This document shows positions 1 through 9,777 of a DNA stretch of 64,000 nucleotides, in pieces. Each line of letters opens with the position of its first letter. Position 1 is the first letter of the stretch. The translations under genes were made by a program, and so were the position numbers. Origin of the DNA: Candidatus Cryptobacteroides choladohippi (GTDB lineage Bacteria > Bacteroidota > Bacteroidia > Bacteroidales > UBA932); contig JAGHSF010000009.1 of the NCBI GenBank assembly GCA_018065985.1, positions 1 to 64,000 on the forward strand, written 5' to 3'. Below the pieces are notes generated by a model. The model saw only the letters and a program-made list of their open reading frames with translations. It was not told where the DNA came from and did no database searches.

Positions 1-2
1 AC

Positions 3-95
3 AAGACTCCAATCCGAGACCTGTTTAATGGTCCTGAAAAACTGCCGGATGTATGTGATCAACCTGTTCAACTGGAGTTTGCTTTTAAATATTAA
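3..95 (+). CDS. 3' end of an upstream CDS, possibly an outer-membrane beta-barrel protein (partial)
   Basis: Open frame to TAA at 93-95 reads KTPIRDLFNGPEKLPDVCDQPVQLEFAFKY*; the alternating hydrophobic C-terminus ending in an aromatic residue resembles a last beta-barrel strand. Confidence 0.4.
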   Translation, partial: KTPIRDLFNGPEKLPDVCDQPVQLEFAFKY

Positions 96-163
96 CCGTT
101 CAAAGATTTTCTTTGGACACTAGTGACCTATTCTTTTGATAAACAAAGAAATGGCTATTGCGC

Positions 164-1435
164 TTATTTTTGGGGATGCGCGGCGTATACTGAATCGGCC
201 CAGGCCTTGAAGTCGGACCATCTGTAGTACGGCCCGCTGACTGCCGTGAGCTGGGGGAGTGTGACCTCCGAGTTGTTGAGCAGCAGTTTGAGGAGTATGT
301 CGCCGCTCTTTTTGTGCCTGTAGAGCACGAACTGGAGGTTTGCCGCCTTGGGGACGTTGTAGTTCTGGAACCAGTATTTCACGTCCTCGGCCTTGTCGCT
401 CTGGTATCCCGATCCGTTGATGTTCAGCAGGGGAATGATGGCGTTGAGGACCGTGTCGTGCCCGAAGCGGAAGTGCCCTCTGTATTCTCCTGTCCCGTCG
501 ATTGCTGCATCGGCACCGGCTATGATGTCCTGCAGAAGAGGAATCATCAGGTAGCGGTCGCTGCTGTGAGAGAGGTACAGGCGGCAGTTCTCCGCCTCCC
601 AGAGGTCGACGATCTCCTCGTCGGTGAAGAGGAACTCGAAGAGGTCCTCACTGCAGTAGTTGTGGTAGCCTGACCAGAACATGTGGAGCTCGAAGAGGAA
701 GTCGGAGCGTCCGCCTGTCTCCTCGAGGAACCTGCGGCTTGTGAACAGGCGGTCGAGTATGTTGTCGTAGTGCTTCTCCCTGAGCTCGGTGATGTATCCG
801 CGGTCGATCGGCTTCAGGCTGCCCTCGTAATCCCTGACAAGTTCGTCCGGAGCTTCGGGGGGATTGATGACTGTCATGTTGGTGTGCAGCGAGTTGCACT
901 CTACCTCTGCCTTGGGGGCGTTCTTCTCGAAGCTGGCGCAGAATGCGGCCATGCTGGTGATGGCGCGGGGCGATTTTGATGCCCTTGCAAGGAACTTTCC
1001 GCCCCTGGCGAAGATTTCCGGGAACTCCGCAACCATTGCAGCTGCTATGCTGGCATGCTGCTCGGCGCCTAGTTCGGTAAGGTCGCCGTAGTTCATAAGC
1101 GGCACCTGGTAGAAGTCCATGTAGCGGCTGTAGAACAGCTTGCCGGTCTCTGTCAGTGCATCTGCCTTCTTTGCGGCCTCGAGCACTTTGCGTATGACCG
1201 TGTAGGTGTCGTCATTCCAAGCGTAGCGTGAGCCGTGACGGCCGTAATGGCTGATGTAGAATGGCTCGTAGCCTTTGGGCGCAGGGGTGAGGGGAGAGGC
1301 GTCGTATCTGTAGGGCCCCTCGCAGCCGGCAGCCTTGTTGTGGTCGGCTGCAACTATCTCACGTACGTCATATGTCTGTGCGCTCAGGGTGAGTCCCAGA
1401 GTAAAAGCTAATGCTGATATCAGAATCTTTTTCAT
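164..1435 (-). CDS. Histidine-type acid phosphatase (MINPP/phytase-like), secreted
   Basis: Signal peptide MKKILISALAFTLGLTLSAQ; catalytic FYISHYGRHGSRY (RHG) and downstream FGHDT motif. Confidence 0.85.
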   Translation of the reverse strand: MKKILISALAFTLGLTLSAQTYDVREIVAADHNKAAGCEGPYRYDASPLTPAPKGYEPFYISHYGRHGSRYAWNDDTYTVIRKVLEAAKKADALTETGKLFYSRYMDFYQVPLMNYGDLTELGAEQHASIAAAMVAEFPEIFARGGKFLARASKSPRAITSMAAFCASFEKNAPKAEVECNSLHTNMTVINPPEAPDELVRDYEGSLKPIDRGYITELREKHYDNILDRLFTSRRFLEETGGRSDFLFELHMFWSGYHNYCSEDLFEFLFTDEEIVDLWEAENCRLYLSHSSDRYLMIPLLQDIIAGADAAIDGTGEYRGHFRFGHDTVLNAIIPLLNINGSGYQSDKAEDVKYWFQNYNVPKAANLQFVLYRHKKSGDILLKLLLNNSEVTLPQLTAVSGPYYRWSDFKAWADSVYAAHPQK

Positions 1436-1506
1436 ATTCTACAAATTTATGACTAATTTTGTCTAATGGCAAATTGAGCCGTAACACTGAACCAATTATT
1501 TCTTCA

Positions 1507-2291
1507 ATGAAAAGAGCTATAATCACTGCCGCTTTGCTCGGCCTTGGAGCCCTCTCATATGCACAGGGCTCTTATCCAATGGGTTATGATGATTCCCGTA
1601 CAGAGGGAATGAAACCTGGAATGTCTGAATTCTATTCTCCGCAGCCAAAGAAGGTCTGCCCCGGCAACGCTATGGTTGCAGGCGCCCCTTCAGACGCCAT
1701 TGTGCTGTTTGACGGCTCGAACCTCGACAGCTGTGCGGCAACGACGGGCAGCCTGCCGGATGGATCGTCAATGCTGACGGCACCATGACCGTCAACAAGC
1801 AGTTCGGCGACATCAGGACAAAGGAGTCGTTCGGCGACTTCCAGCTCCATATCGAGTGGAAGGTCCCCGCGGACATCGAGGGATCCAACCAGGCACGCGG
1901 CAATAGCGGTGTCTTCCTTCAGAACAGATATGAGGTGCAGGTGCTTGACGTATACGAGAACGAGACCTACACCAACGGCATGGCTGGCGCCATCTACAAG
2001 CAGTCCACCCCTCTTGTGAATCCCTGCCGCAAGCCCGGAGAGTGGAACGTCTATGACATCATCTACACCGCCCCCACCTTCAAGGAGGACGGATCCTACA
2101 GGACACGCCCTTATGTGACCGTCCTGTTCAACGGCGTGCTTATTCAGAACCATCAGATGATTCTCGGAACCACCGAGTACATAGGCTGGCCCAAGTACGA
2201 GGCTCATGGCGATGATTGCATCAGACTTCAGAGCCATGGCGACCCCAGTGCTCCCATCAGCTTCAGGAACATCTGGATCAGGAAACTGTAA
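1507..2291 (+). pseudogene. DUF1080 (3-keto-disaccharide hydrolase-like) secreted protein, split by a -1 frameshift
   Basis: Frame 1507..1788 encodes MKRAIITAALLGLGALSYAQ...IVLFDGSNLDS; the remainder (PAGWIVNADGTMTVNK...FRNIWIRKL) lies in another frame. Adding one G in agct(g)gtgcggc near 1732 restores LDSWCGNDGQPAGWIVNADGTMTV. Confidence 0.8.
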
Positions 2292-5200
2292 CTAGAGATT
2301 GAAATACACTGCGTCGGGATGCGCGATCAGCAGTCCGCAGACGCTCGATTGAGGGATCATTGCTCCGTTTTCGGTGAGCGTGATCCCTAAATTGTTCATG
2401 TCCAGGAGCTTCGCGATGCCGAATATCTGCTTCTGGTCCGGGATCGACGGGTATCCTACGGCAGGTCGTATCCCGCCCCAGCCCTTCTGCTTCAGCCTCA
2501 TGCCCAGGAACTCCGCTCCCGCCTCCACGAGCCTGTCCCTGATGCTCTGGGCCAGTATGCTGTCGTGCCCCGAATCATCTTTTACCGAGCATGCGAATAC
2601 TCCCACATGCTCTCCTGCCGGGTTGACGAAGTCGCTGAGTGACAGGCATCTGTCTCTCTGCGAGCCATCCTGCCTGAGAAGCTGCTGGCGAGGCGTCTGG
2701 ACTGATGCGCCATGGCTGCAGCAGGGGCAGTCTGACGGATGACCGGTTTCAGGCATGAATTCAATGCTGCCCTCCAGTCCTCTTGCACGGTAGAATGCCG
2801 CCTGTGCAAGGACGCTCACACTGCCGCCCGCCTCGGCAAGCCAGGCCTCGGCTTCTGCGCGCAGGGCGACGGCTTCACCGCTTTCAGGCTTCACCTTCCA
2901 TGCGTGGTAGAAATATTCCCAGTTGATGTATGGAATCAGCTCCTCTGCCGTGTACTTCATTATGGCTCCCTTTCCTTCGAAGGGGACGGGTGACGGTGCG
3001 TAGCCGCCCCAGTCGCATCTGAACCTGAGATCCTCCGGGCGGACTGCGAGTCCCATGCTCTTCTCTTCCAGCATGCGGGCCTTCCTTGCCTGCTCTTCCC
3101 GTATCTCTTCCTGCAGGGCGGCGTTCCTTTCCAGTATCACCTTCCGTCTTGCAGGGTCAAGCAGCTGCATTGCCGTAACCGGGTTCTGTGCGGCATCCTT
3201 CATGTGGAACACGCCCGCCTTGTACAGAGGGGCCAGGCGTATGGCGGTGTAGGCGGCAGATGTTGTGGCTCCGCCCACGAAGAGCGGAATGTCCAGTCCG
3301 GCGCTCTGCATGGCTTCCGCCACGTGGCACATCTCGTCGAGGCTGGGGGTTATCAGGCCTGACAGGCACACTATGTCGGCCTTGGCGGCAATGGCTTCGG
3401 AAACAATGCGGTCTGCCGGGACCATGACGCCCAAGTCTATGACTTTGAAGCCGTTGCATGCAAGAACGACACCCACGATGTTCTTGCCTATGTCGTGTAC
3501 GTCTCCTTTTACGGTGGCAAGCACGACCGTGCCGGCGCTGCTTACGCTGCCGCTTTCGGAGGCCTTGATGTAGGGGTCCAGTATCTCCACGGCCTTCTTC
3601 ATGGTCCGCGCGGTGCGCACCACCTGGGGGAGGAACATCCGGCCTTCGCCGAAGAGCCGTCCTACCTCGTTCATGCCGGCCATCAGCGGGCCGGATATGA
3701 TCTCCAGAGCTGACCTGCCCTCGGAAATCAAAGACATGAGGTCGCTCTCCAGATTTGCCGGAATGCCGCTGATCAGGGCCTGCGTGACTCCTGATGCTGC
3801 ATCATGCACCTTTTCCGTGCCGGTGTTTGCGGCAGGGACGCTGCCGGTGCCGGTTTTCTCTGCGGCCATTCGTGCCGCCATCCCGGCAAGCGTCTCGACG
3901 GCATCCTCGCTGGTGTTGAGTATCACGGCCGTGAGGGCATCCCTGAGCACGGGATCCAGGCTGTCATAGTGCACCGCCGTTCCGGGATTCATTATCGCCA
4001 TTCCCATGCCTGCCTCGACTGCATGGTGCAGGAATACTGCATGCATTGCCTCGCGGATAAGGTTGTTGCCCCTGAACGCGAATGAAAGGTTAGAGATGCC
4101 CCCGCTGACCCTTGCTCCGGGCAGATTCTCTGTGATCCAGGCCGTTGCGCGGATGAAGTCGCGCGCATAGTCTGCATGCTCTGCCATTCCCGTGGCGATG
4201 GTGAGCACGTTGGGGTCGAATATTATGTCAGACGCGGGGAATCCCGCTTCCTCTGTGAGCAGCCTGTATGCCCTCCTGGCAATCTGTATCCTTCTTTCGA
4301 AGTCGGTGGCCTGCCCCTGCTCGTCGAAACACATCACAATCACGGCGGCACCGTATCTTCTGACCGTGCGCGCCTGCCGCAGGAACTCTGCCTCGCCCTG
4401 CTTCAGCGAGATGGAATTCACTATGCATTTGCCCTGGCAGCACTTCAGGCCTTCCTCTATCACATCGAAGCGGCTTGAGTCCACCATGACAGGCAGCCTG
4501 CTGACCGACGGGTCGCTGGCAATCAGGTTCAGGAATGTGCGCATCTCGGCCCTGGCGTCAAGCAGGCCGTCGTCCATGTTGATGTCGAGGACCATGGCAC
4601 CTTTGCCGGCCTGTGCCCTGGCGATGTCGAGAGCTTCGTCGTATTTCTTCTCCCCGATAAGCCTCAGGAACTTGCGGGAACCGGCAACGTTGCAGCGTTC
4701 GCCTACGGTCACGAATGTGCTCCGATCGAAGGAGAAAGCCTCCAATCCGCTGACAGTCAGTGCGCTGCCGCTGCGGGGTGAAAGCTCCGCCGGCTTGCTG
4801 AGATTATGTACCAGGGGCTCCAGCGCCTTGATGTGAGCGGGGGTTGTGCCGCAGCATCCGCCAAGGATGCGGCAGAGGTCCTCTTCCACCATGGGCTTCA
4901 TCTGCTCCAGCATTTCCCCGGGGCTTTGCGTGTAGGCGCCGAACTGGTCCGGCAGGCCTGCGTTGGGGTGGCAGCTCATCCAGGCTCTTCCCGCTATGGC
5001 CTCCTTCATCCTGCGGAGATAGGGGAGCATCCCGGCGGCACCGAGCCCACAGTTCATTCCTATGCAGAGCGGCCCGGCGTGCATTACTGACTCCACGAAC
5101 GCCTCCACCGTCTGCCCGCTGAGGGTGCGTCCGGACTTGTCGGATATGGTCATGGAAATGAGCAGGGGAATAGTCTTCCCTGCCTTTTTCGATGCTTTGC

Positions 5201-5741
5201 AATATGCTGATATTCCGGCCTTTGCGTTGAGCGTATCGAAAACTGTCTCCAGCAGTATGCCATCGACGTTCCCTTCCATCAGCGCCAGGATCTGCTCCGT
5301 ATAGGCGCCTTCGAGTTCGTCGAAGCTTATGCTGCGCTTTGCCGGGTCGGATGCGTCGTCGCTCATGGAGAGCATGCGGTTCGAGGGACCTGCGTCACCC
5401 AGCACGAAGCGCGGCCGGTCCGGAGTCAGGGCGGTCATCCTGTCGGCTTCCTCGCGGGCGAGCCTTGCGGCTGCGTGGTTCAGTTCGGCGATGCGCCCGT
5501 CCATGCCGTATTCGGCCTGCGAGATCCTCTGCGACGAGAAGCTGCAGGTGGTGATGATATCGGCGCCTGCTTCGAGGTACTGCCGGTGAATGCTGCTTAT
5601 GATATCAGGTCTAAGCAGCACAAGTGCGTCGTTGTTGCCGTCGTATTCTTGGGCAGAAAGGCCGAAAGTCTGTATCATCGACCCCATCGCCCCGTCAAGC
5701 AGCAGCCGTCTTGATTTCAGGGCATCCTCCAGTTTCTCCAT
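2292..5741 (-). CDS. metH: Cobalamin-dependent methionine synthase
   Basis: Starts MEKLEDALKSRRLLLDGAMGSMIQ; Hcy-binding (GGCCGTTPAHI), pterin (VGERCNVAGSRKF), B12-binding (GDVHDIGKNIVGVVL) and activation domains. Confidence 0.97.
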   Translation of the reverse strand: MEKLEDALKSRRLLLDGAMGSMIQTFGLSAQEYDGNNDALVLLRPDIISSIHRQYLEAGADIITTCSFSSQRISQAEYGMDGRIAELNHAAARLAREEADRMTALTPDRPRFVLGDAGPSNRMLSMSDDASDPAKRSISFDELEGAYTEQILALMEGNVDGILLETVFDTLNAKAGISAYCKASKKAGKTIPLLISMTISDKSGRTLSGQTVEAFVESVMHAGPLCIGMNCGLGAAGMLPYLRRMKEAIAGRAWMSCHPNAGLPDQFGAYTQSPGEMLEQMKPMVEEDLCRILGGCCGTTPAHIKALEPLVHNLSKPAELSPRSGSALTVSGLEAFSFDRSTFVTVGERCNVAGSRKFLRLIGEKKYDEALDIARAQAGKGAMVLDINMDDGLLDARAEMRTFLNLIASDPSVSRLPVMVDSSRFDVIEEGLKCCQGKCIVNSISLKQGEAEFLRQARTVRRYGAAVIVMCFDEQGQATDFERRIQIARRAYRLLTEEAGFPASDIIFDPNVLTIATGMAEHADYARDFIRATAWITENLPGARVSGGISNLSFAFRGNNLIREAMHAVFLHHAVEAGMGMAIMNPGTAVHYDSLDPVLRDALTAVILNTSEDAVETLAGMAARMAAEKTGTGSVPAANTGTEKVHDAASGVTQALISGIPANLESDLMSLISEGRSALEIISGPLMAGMNEVGRLFGEGRMFLPQVVRTARTMKKAVEILDPYIKASESGSVSSAGTVVLATVKGDVHDIGKNIVGVVLACNGFKVIDLGVMVPADRIVSEAIAAKADIVCLSGLITPSLDEMCHVAEAMQSAGLDIPLFVGGATTSAAYTAIRLAPLYKAGVFHMKDAAQNPVTAMQLLDPARRKVILERNAALQEEIREEQARKARMLEEKSMGLAVRPEDLRFRCDWGGYAPSPVPFEGKGAIMKYTAEELIPYINWEYFYHAWKVKPESGEAVALRAEAEAWLAEAGGSVSVLAQAAFYRARGLEGSIEFMPETGHPSDCPCCSHGASVQTPRQQLLRQDGSQRDRCLSLSDFVNPAGEHVGVFACSVKDDSGHDSILAQSIRDRLVEAGAEFLGMRLKQKGWGGIRPAVGYPSIPDQKQIFGIAKLLDMNNLGITLTENGAMIPQSSVCGLLIAHPDAVYFNL

Positions 5742-5796
5742 ACATTGCAAATATAGGCGATAATTCGTAAATTTGGAGGATAATAATACTGTAAAT

Positions 5797-7404
5797 ATGA
5801 ATACTGACTTGTTTCTTGGCCATATTGTGGATGTGCTCGGACAGAGGATATTCGATGGCCGTATCACGCTGAAAGACGGAAAAATCAATAAAGTGGAGGA
5901 GTGTGCGGTTCCGGAGGATGCGCCTTACATCATGCCTGGTTTTGTCGATTCCCACGTTCATGTGGAGAGCTCGATGGTGCTGCCCGTCAACTTTGCTGCT
6001 GCTGCAGTGAAGCATGGTACGGTTGCGGCCGTGTGCGACCCGCACGAGATAGCCAATGTGCTGGGCATGGACGGCGTCAGGTTCATGATAGACAATGCCG
6101 CCGGAAATCCTTTCCACTTCTGGTTCGGCGCACCTTCCTGCGTGCCCTGCACCAACATGGAGACGGCCGGCGCCGAGCTCGGACCCAAAGAGATAGGCGA
6201 GCTGATGCAGATGCCTGACATTCACTACCTTTCGGAGATGATGTTCGCGTACGGCGTGGTCATAGAGGTACCCGAGGTTATGGAGAAACTGCGCCTTGCG
6301 CGTGAGGCCGGGAAGCCGATAGACGGCCATGCTCCCGGATTCACCGGTGAGTTCCTGCAGAAGTATGTTGCGGCCGGAGTGTCGACTGACCATGAGTGCT
6401 TCGACATCACGGAGGCGCGTGAGAAGGTCGGTGCGGGAATGAAGATCCTGATCCGCGAGGGCTCTGCCGCAAAGAACTACGAGGCCCTCAGCCCGCTGAT
6501 CGCCGAGGCTCCCGAAAATGTGATGTTCTGCTCTGACGACAAGCATCCCGAGGACCTGCAGAAGGGTCACATCAATCTGCTGGTGAAGCGTGCGCTCGGG
6601 GAGGGCTATCCTTTCTGGGCCGTGATCCGTGCAGCCACTCTCAATCCGGTGAAGCACTACTCCATTGACTGCGGACTGCTTCGCGAGGGCGACAGCGCCG
6701 ACTTCATCCTGGTCGACAATCTCCAGGACATGAACGTGCTGGCAACCTATCTGCGCGGCCTGAATGCATCCGATACCGTGAAGCCCTGCGAGCTGCCCCT
6801 GCAGGAGGCTCCAAACAATTTCAAGGCGGGAAAGATTGCCGCAGCCGACATCCGTGCACCGTATGACGCCGGGAAGACCGTCCAGGTCATCAAGGCTGTC
6901 GACAAGGAACTCGTTACGGGTAAGCTGGAGATGGAACCGCTGGTCAAGGATGGAGCCATCCAGTCCGATCCCTCGAGAGATATGCTGAAGATCGTCGTGT
7001 ACAACCGCTACAGCGCCGCCGCTCCCGCAGTGGGATTCATCAGCGGATTCGGTCTGAAAAAGGGTGCCATCGCTTCTTCGGTTGCGCATGACAGCCACAA
7101 CCTCGTTGCCGTGGGCACGAGCGATGAGGAGATAGTTGCCGCAATCAACCGGCTTGTGGAACTCAAGGGCGGTCTTGTAGCCGTGGATGGCGCTTCGATC
7201 ATTGCCGAACTGCCTCTGCCCGTGGCCGGTCTGATGACCTGCGGAACAGTGGATGCCGCTGCAGAGGGGCACAACCTGGTTCAGAAGGCTGCTTCCGACC
7301 TTGGATGCACGCTCGGATCCCCGTACATGACACTGGCATTCATGTGCCTTCCCGTAATCCCCGCACTCAAAATCACAGACCGCGGTCTGGTAGAAATGAA
7401 CTAG
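5797..7404 (+). CDS. ade: Adenine deaminase
   Basis: IMPGFVDSHVHVESSMV amidohydrolase motif; CDPHEIANVLG; FCSDDKHPEDL. Confidence 0.93.
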   Translation: MNTDLFLGHIVDVLGQRIFDGRITLKDGKINKVEECAVPEDAPYIMPGFVDSHVHVESSMVLPVNFAAAAVKHGTVAAVCDPHEIANVLGMDGVRFMIDNAAGNPFHFWFGAPSCVPCTNMETAGAELGPKEIGELMQMPDIHYLSEMMFAYGVVIEVPEVMEKLRLAREAGKPIDGHAPGFTGEFLQKYVAAGVSTDHECFDITEAREKVGAGMKILIREGSAAKNYEALSPLIAEAPENVMFCSDDKHPEDLQKGHINLLVKRALGEGYPFWAVIRAATLNPVKHYSIDCGLLREGDSADFILVDNLQDMNVLATYLRGLNASDTVKPCELPLQEAPNNFKAGKIAAADIRAPYDAGKTVQVIKAVDKELVTGKLEMEPLVKDGAIQSDPSRDMLKIVVYNRYSAAAPAVGFISGFGLKKGAIASSVAHDSHNLVAVGTSDEEIVAAINRLVELKGGLVAVDGASIIAELPLPVAGLMTCGTVDAAAEGHNLVQKAASDLGCTLGSPYMTLAFMCLPVIPALKITDRGLVEMN

Positions 7405-7407
7405 CAT

Positions 7408-9777
7408 ATGAAAAGGCTGATTATCAGTGTCCTGGCATTCGCCGTCCTGCTCTTTCAGGAAGGCGCCGCCGACGCTTGTACAAATCTTCTTGTGGGCCCC
7501 GGAGCATCGGTCGACGGGTCCACGATGCTCACCTACAACATGGACTCCTACGGGATGTGCGCCAAACTGCGCTACACCCCCGGCGGCACCCACGCAAGAG
7601 GGGAGAAGGTTCAGGTGTATGACTACGACAACCACCGTCATCTCGGCGAGATTCCCCAGGTGCCGCAGACCTATAGCGTCATGGGTTTCATCAACGAAAA
7701 GCAGCTGTCGATAGTCGAGACCACATGGGGAGGTCGCGGCCTGGCCAATCCTGACGGCCTGATTCACTATACGGAACTCATCGAACTCGGGCTCGAGCGT
7801 GCCGCCACCGCGCGTGAGGCCATCAAGGTCATGACCGATCTCGTTGCCAGATATGGCTATTGCAGCACGGGTGAGACCTTCAGCATCGCCGACACCAGGG
7901 AGGTGTGGATCATGGAGATGATAGGCAAGGGAAGCGACGAGAAGGGAGCCGTATGGGTAGCCATGCGCGTGCCCGACGACTGCATCTGCGCCCACGCCAA
8001 TCAGAGTCGCATACACCGCTTCGACCGTTCCGACAAAGAGAACGTGATCTATGCAAAGGACGTGATAAGCTATGCTCGCAAGAAGGGCTTCTTTGCCGGG
8101 AAGGACGATGAATTCGACTTCTCCAAGGCCTACAGCCCCACCAACTTCCACATGCAGAGGGCTTGCGAGGCCCGCGTATGGAGCATCTTCAACAGGTTCT
8201 CCGATGACTTCGGCAGGTACATCGCCACCGTCGACGGGTTCCACCTCGACAGCAGCGAGCAGATGCCTCTCTTCATCCGGCCTGACCACAAGCTGAGCCT
8301 TCGCGAAGCCATGGACGTCATGCGCGACCACTACGAGGGCACGCCCTTCGACATGACCACCGACATGACCGGCGGCCCCTGGCATTCGCCCTATCGCCCC
8401 CGCCCTCAGGATTATTCGATAGACGGTGTGAGCTACTACCACGAGCGTCCCATAGCAACGCAGCAGAGCGCGTGCACGGTTGTGTGCCAGATGCGCGGCA
8501 GCCTGCCTGACGCTCTCGGCGGCGTGCTCTGGTTCGGAAACGACGACGCCAACATGGTGACCTACACCCCCGTTTACTGCAGCGCCACCCGCGTTCCTGC
8601 CTGCTACAACGATCCCGTCGCCACCGATGTCGACTTCTCATGGGATTCCGCATTCTGGGTATGCAACTGGGTTTCCAACATGGTTTATCCTCGATACGAC
8701 ATACTCTTCCCGAAACTCAAGGAAACGCGTGAAGTCCTGCAGGACAAATACATAGCCGAGGCTGCCGACCTTGAGAAGGCAGGTGCCGACGCCGAACGTC
8801 TGACTGCTTTCGGCGAGGCCTGCGCCTCCGAGATGCTCTCCATCTGGAAGGATATGGGCATACACATGATAGTCATGTACAACGACATGGCTCTCAAGCC
8901 CGAGAAGGATGGCAAGTTCCTTCTCACCCCCGAGGGACGTGGCGTTTCTCCCGAAAGGAACGGGTACAACGACATGTACCGCCGCGCAATCGCCAGCTGC
9001 ACCGGCGACCGCTATTACAGCGGAGAGCTGACCTTCGTGCACATCACTGACCCGCAGATCGGCTTCTATGACGAGAGCGAGCACTTTGTGAAGACTGACA
9101 GCCACCTGCGCCAGGCGGTAGAGATGATAAACGGCATCGACCCGGCCTGCGTCATCGTTACGGGAGACCTGTGCCATGACTGGCAGAACGTGGAGCAGCA
9201 TGATATCTTCAATGCCCGCATGGCTGAGATCGACTCCACTATCCCTGTGTTCGTGACGCCCGGTAATCACGACATCAATTACGGGACTCCGGAAAGCCTG
9301 GCCCTCTACGATGACTTTGTGGGGTATCTCCGCTTCAGTTACGTGAAGGGCGACTGCGCTTTCATCGGTTTTGACAGCAACTGCATCCAGAAACAGGTGC
9401 AGCCTCAGGAGAGCGAGCAGTTCGAGTGGCTCGAAAATGAGCTCAGAAAGGCTTCAGAGATGACCACCTCGACCGACCGCAGGCACATCTATCTGTTCTG
9501 CCACTGCCCGCTCGTGTACGCCTCATACGACGAGGATGACAACCACAACGCCTTCCCCAAGGCATTGAGGGACAAGTACCTGAACCTGTTCAGGAAATAC
9601 GGTGTAGAGGCTGTGTTCACAGGTCACAGCCACATGGGAACCGAGTTGGAACTCGAGGGGATAAGGACGGTCAATGCCGACCCTGTTGCCGATGCCTTCG
9701 GCGGTCACAGGTCCGGTATCTACGTCTACCGTGTGACGCCTTCGGGATTCAGCTCCGAATTCAGGGCAATAGAGTAG
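7408..9777 (+). CDS. Fusion: secreted peptidase family C69 (dipeptidase) domain + C-terminal calcineurin-like metallophosphatase domain
   Basis: Signal peptide followed by ACTNLLVG (C69 N-terminal Cys); from about residue 545 ELTFVHITDPQIGF...VIVTGDLCHDW...VFVTPGNHDI...FTGHSHMG metallophosphatase motifs in one open frame. Confidence 0.88.
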   Translation: MKRLIISVLAFAVLLFQEGAADACTNLLVGPGASVDGSTMLTYNMDSYGMCAKLRYTPGGTHARGEKVQVYDYDNHRHLGEIPQVPQTYSVMGFINEKQLSIVETTWGGRGLANPDGLIHYTELIELGLERAATAREAIKVMTDLVARYGYCSTGETFSIADTREVWIMEMIGKGSDEKGAVWVAMRVPDDCICAHANQSRIHRFDRSDKENVIYAKDVISYARKKGFFAGKDDEFDFSKAYSPTNFHMQRACEARVWSIFNRFSDDFGRYIATVDGFHLDSSEQMPLFIRPDHKLSLREAMDVMRDHYEGTPFDMTTDMTGGPWHSPYRPRPQDYSIDGVSYYHERPIATQQSACTVVCQMRGSLPDALGGVLWFGNDDANMVTYTPVYCSATRVPACYNDPVATDVDFSWDSAFWVCNWVSNMVYPRYDILFPKLKETREVLQDKYIAEAADLEKAGADAERLTAFGEACASEMLSIWKDMGIHMIVMYNDMALKPEKDGKFLLTPEGRGVSPERNGYNDMYRRAIASCTGDRYYSGELTFVHITDPQIGFYDESEHFVKTDSHLRQAVEMINGIDPACVIVTGDLCHDWQNVEQHDIFNARMAEIDSTIPVFVTPGNHDINYGTPESLALYDDFVGYLRFSYVKGDCAFIGFDSNCIQKQVQPQESEQFEWLENELRKASEMTTSTDRRHIYLFCHCPLVYASYDEDDNHNAFPKALRDKYLNLFRKYGVEAVFTGHSHMGTELELEGIRTVNADPVADAFGGHRSGIYVYRVTPSGFSSEFRAIE

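Noticed and set aside
12-55. aatccgagacc...actgccggatgtatgtg near the window start resembles an end of the nudC/DMT palindromic element (atccg...tgccggatgtat)
   Set aside because: Only about 14 of 15 nt match at one end, the interior and spacing differ, and it sits in an apparently ordinary coding C-terminus; probably chance.
5695-8442. 915-aa minus-strand ORF antisense to ade and the C69 fusion
   Set aside because: No recognisable domain; fully overlaps two well-supported plus-strand genes with clear motifs. Long antisense frames are expected in GC-rich coding sequence.
9761-9777. 17-nt overlap of the C69 fusion and the SDR gene, considered as an antisense regulatory overlap
   Set aside because: Short convergent 3' overlaps are common in compact genomes; the pseI/waaA ends overlap similarly.
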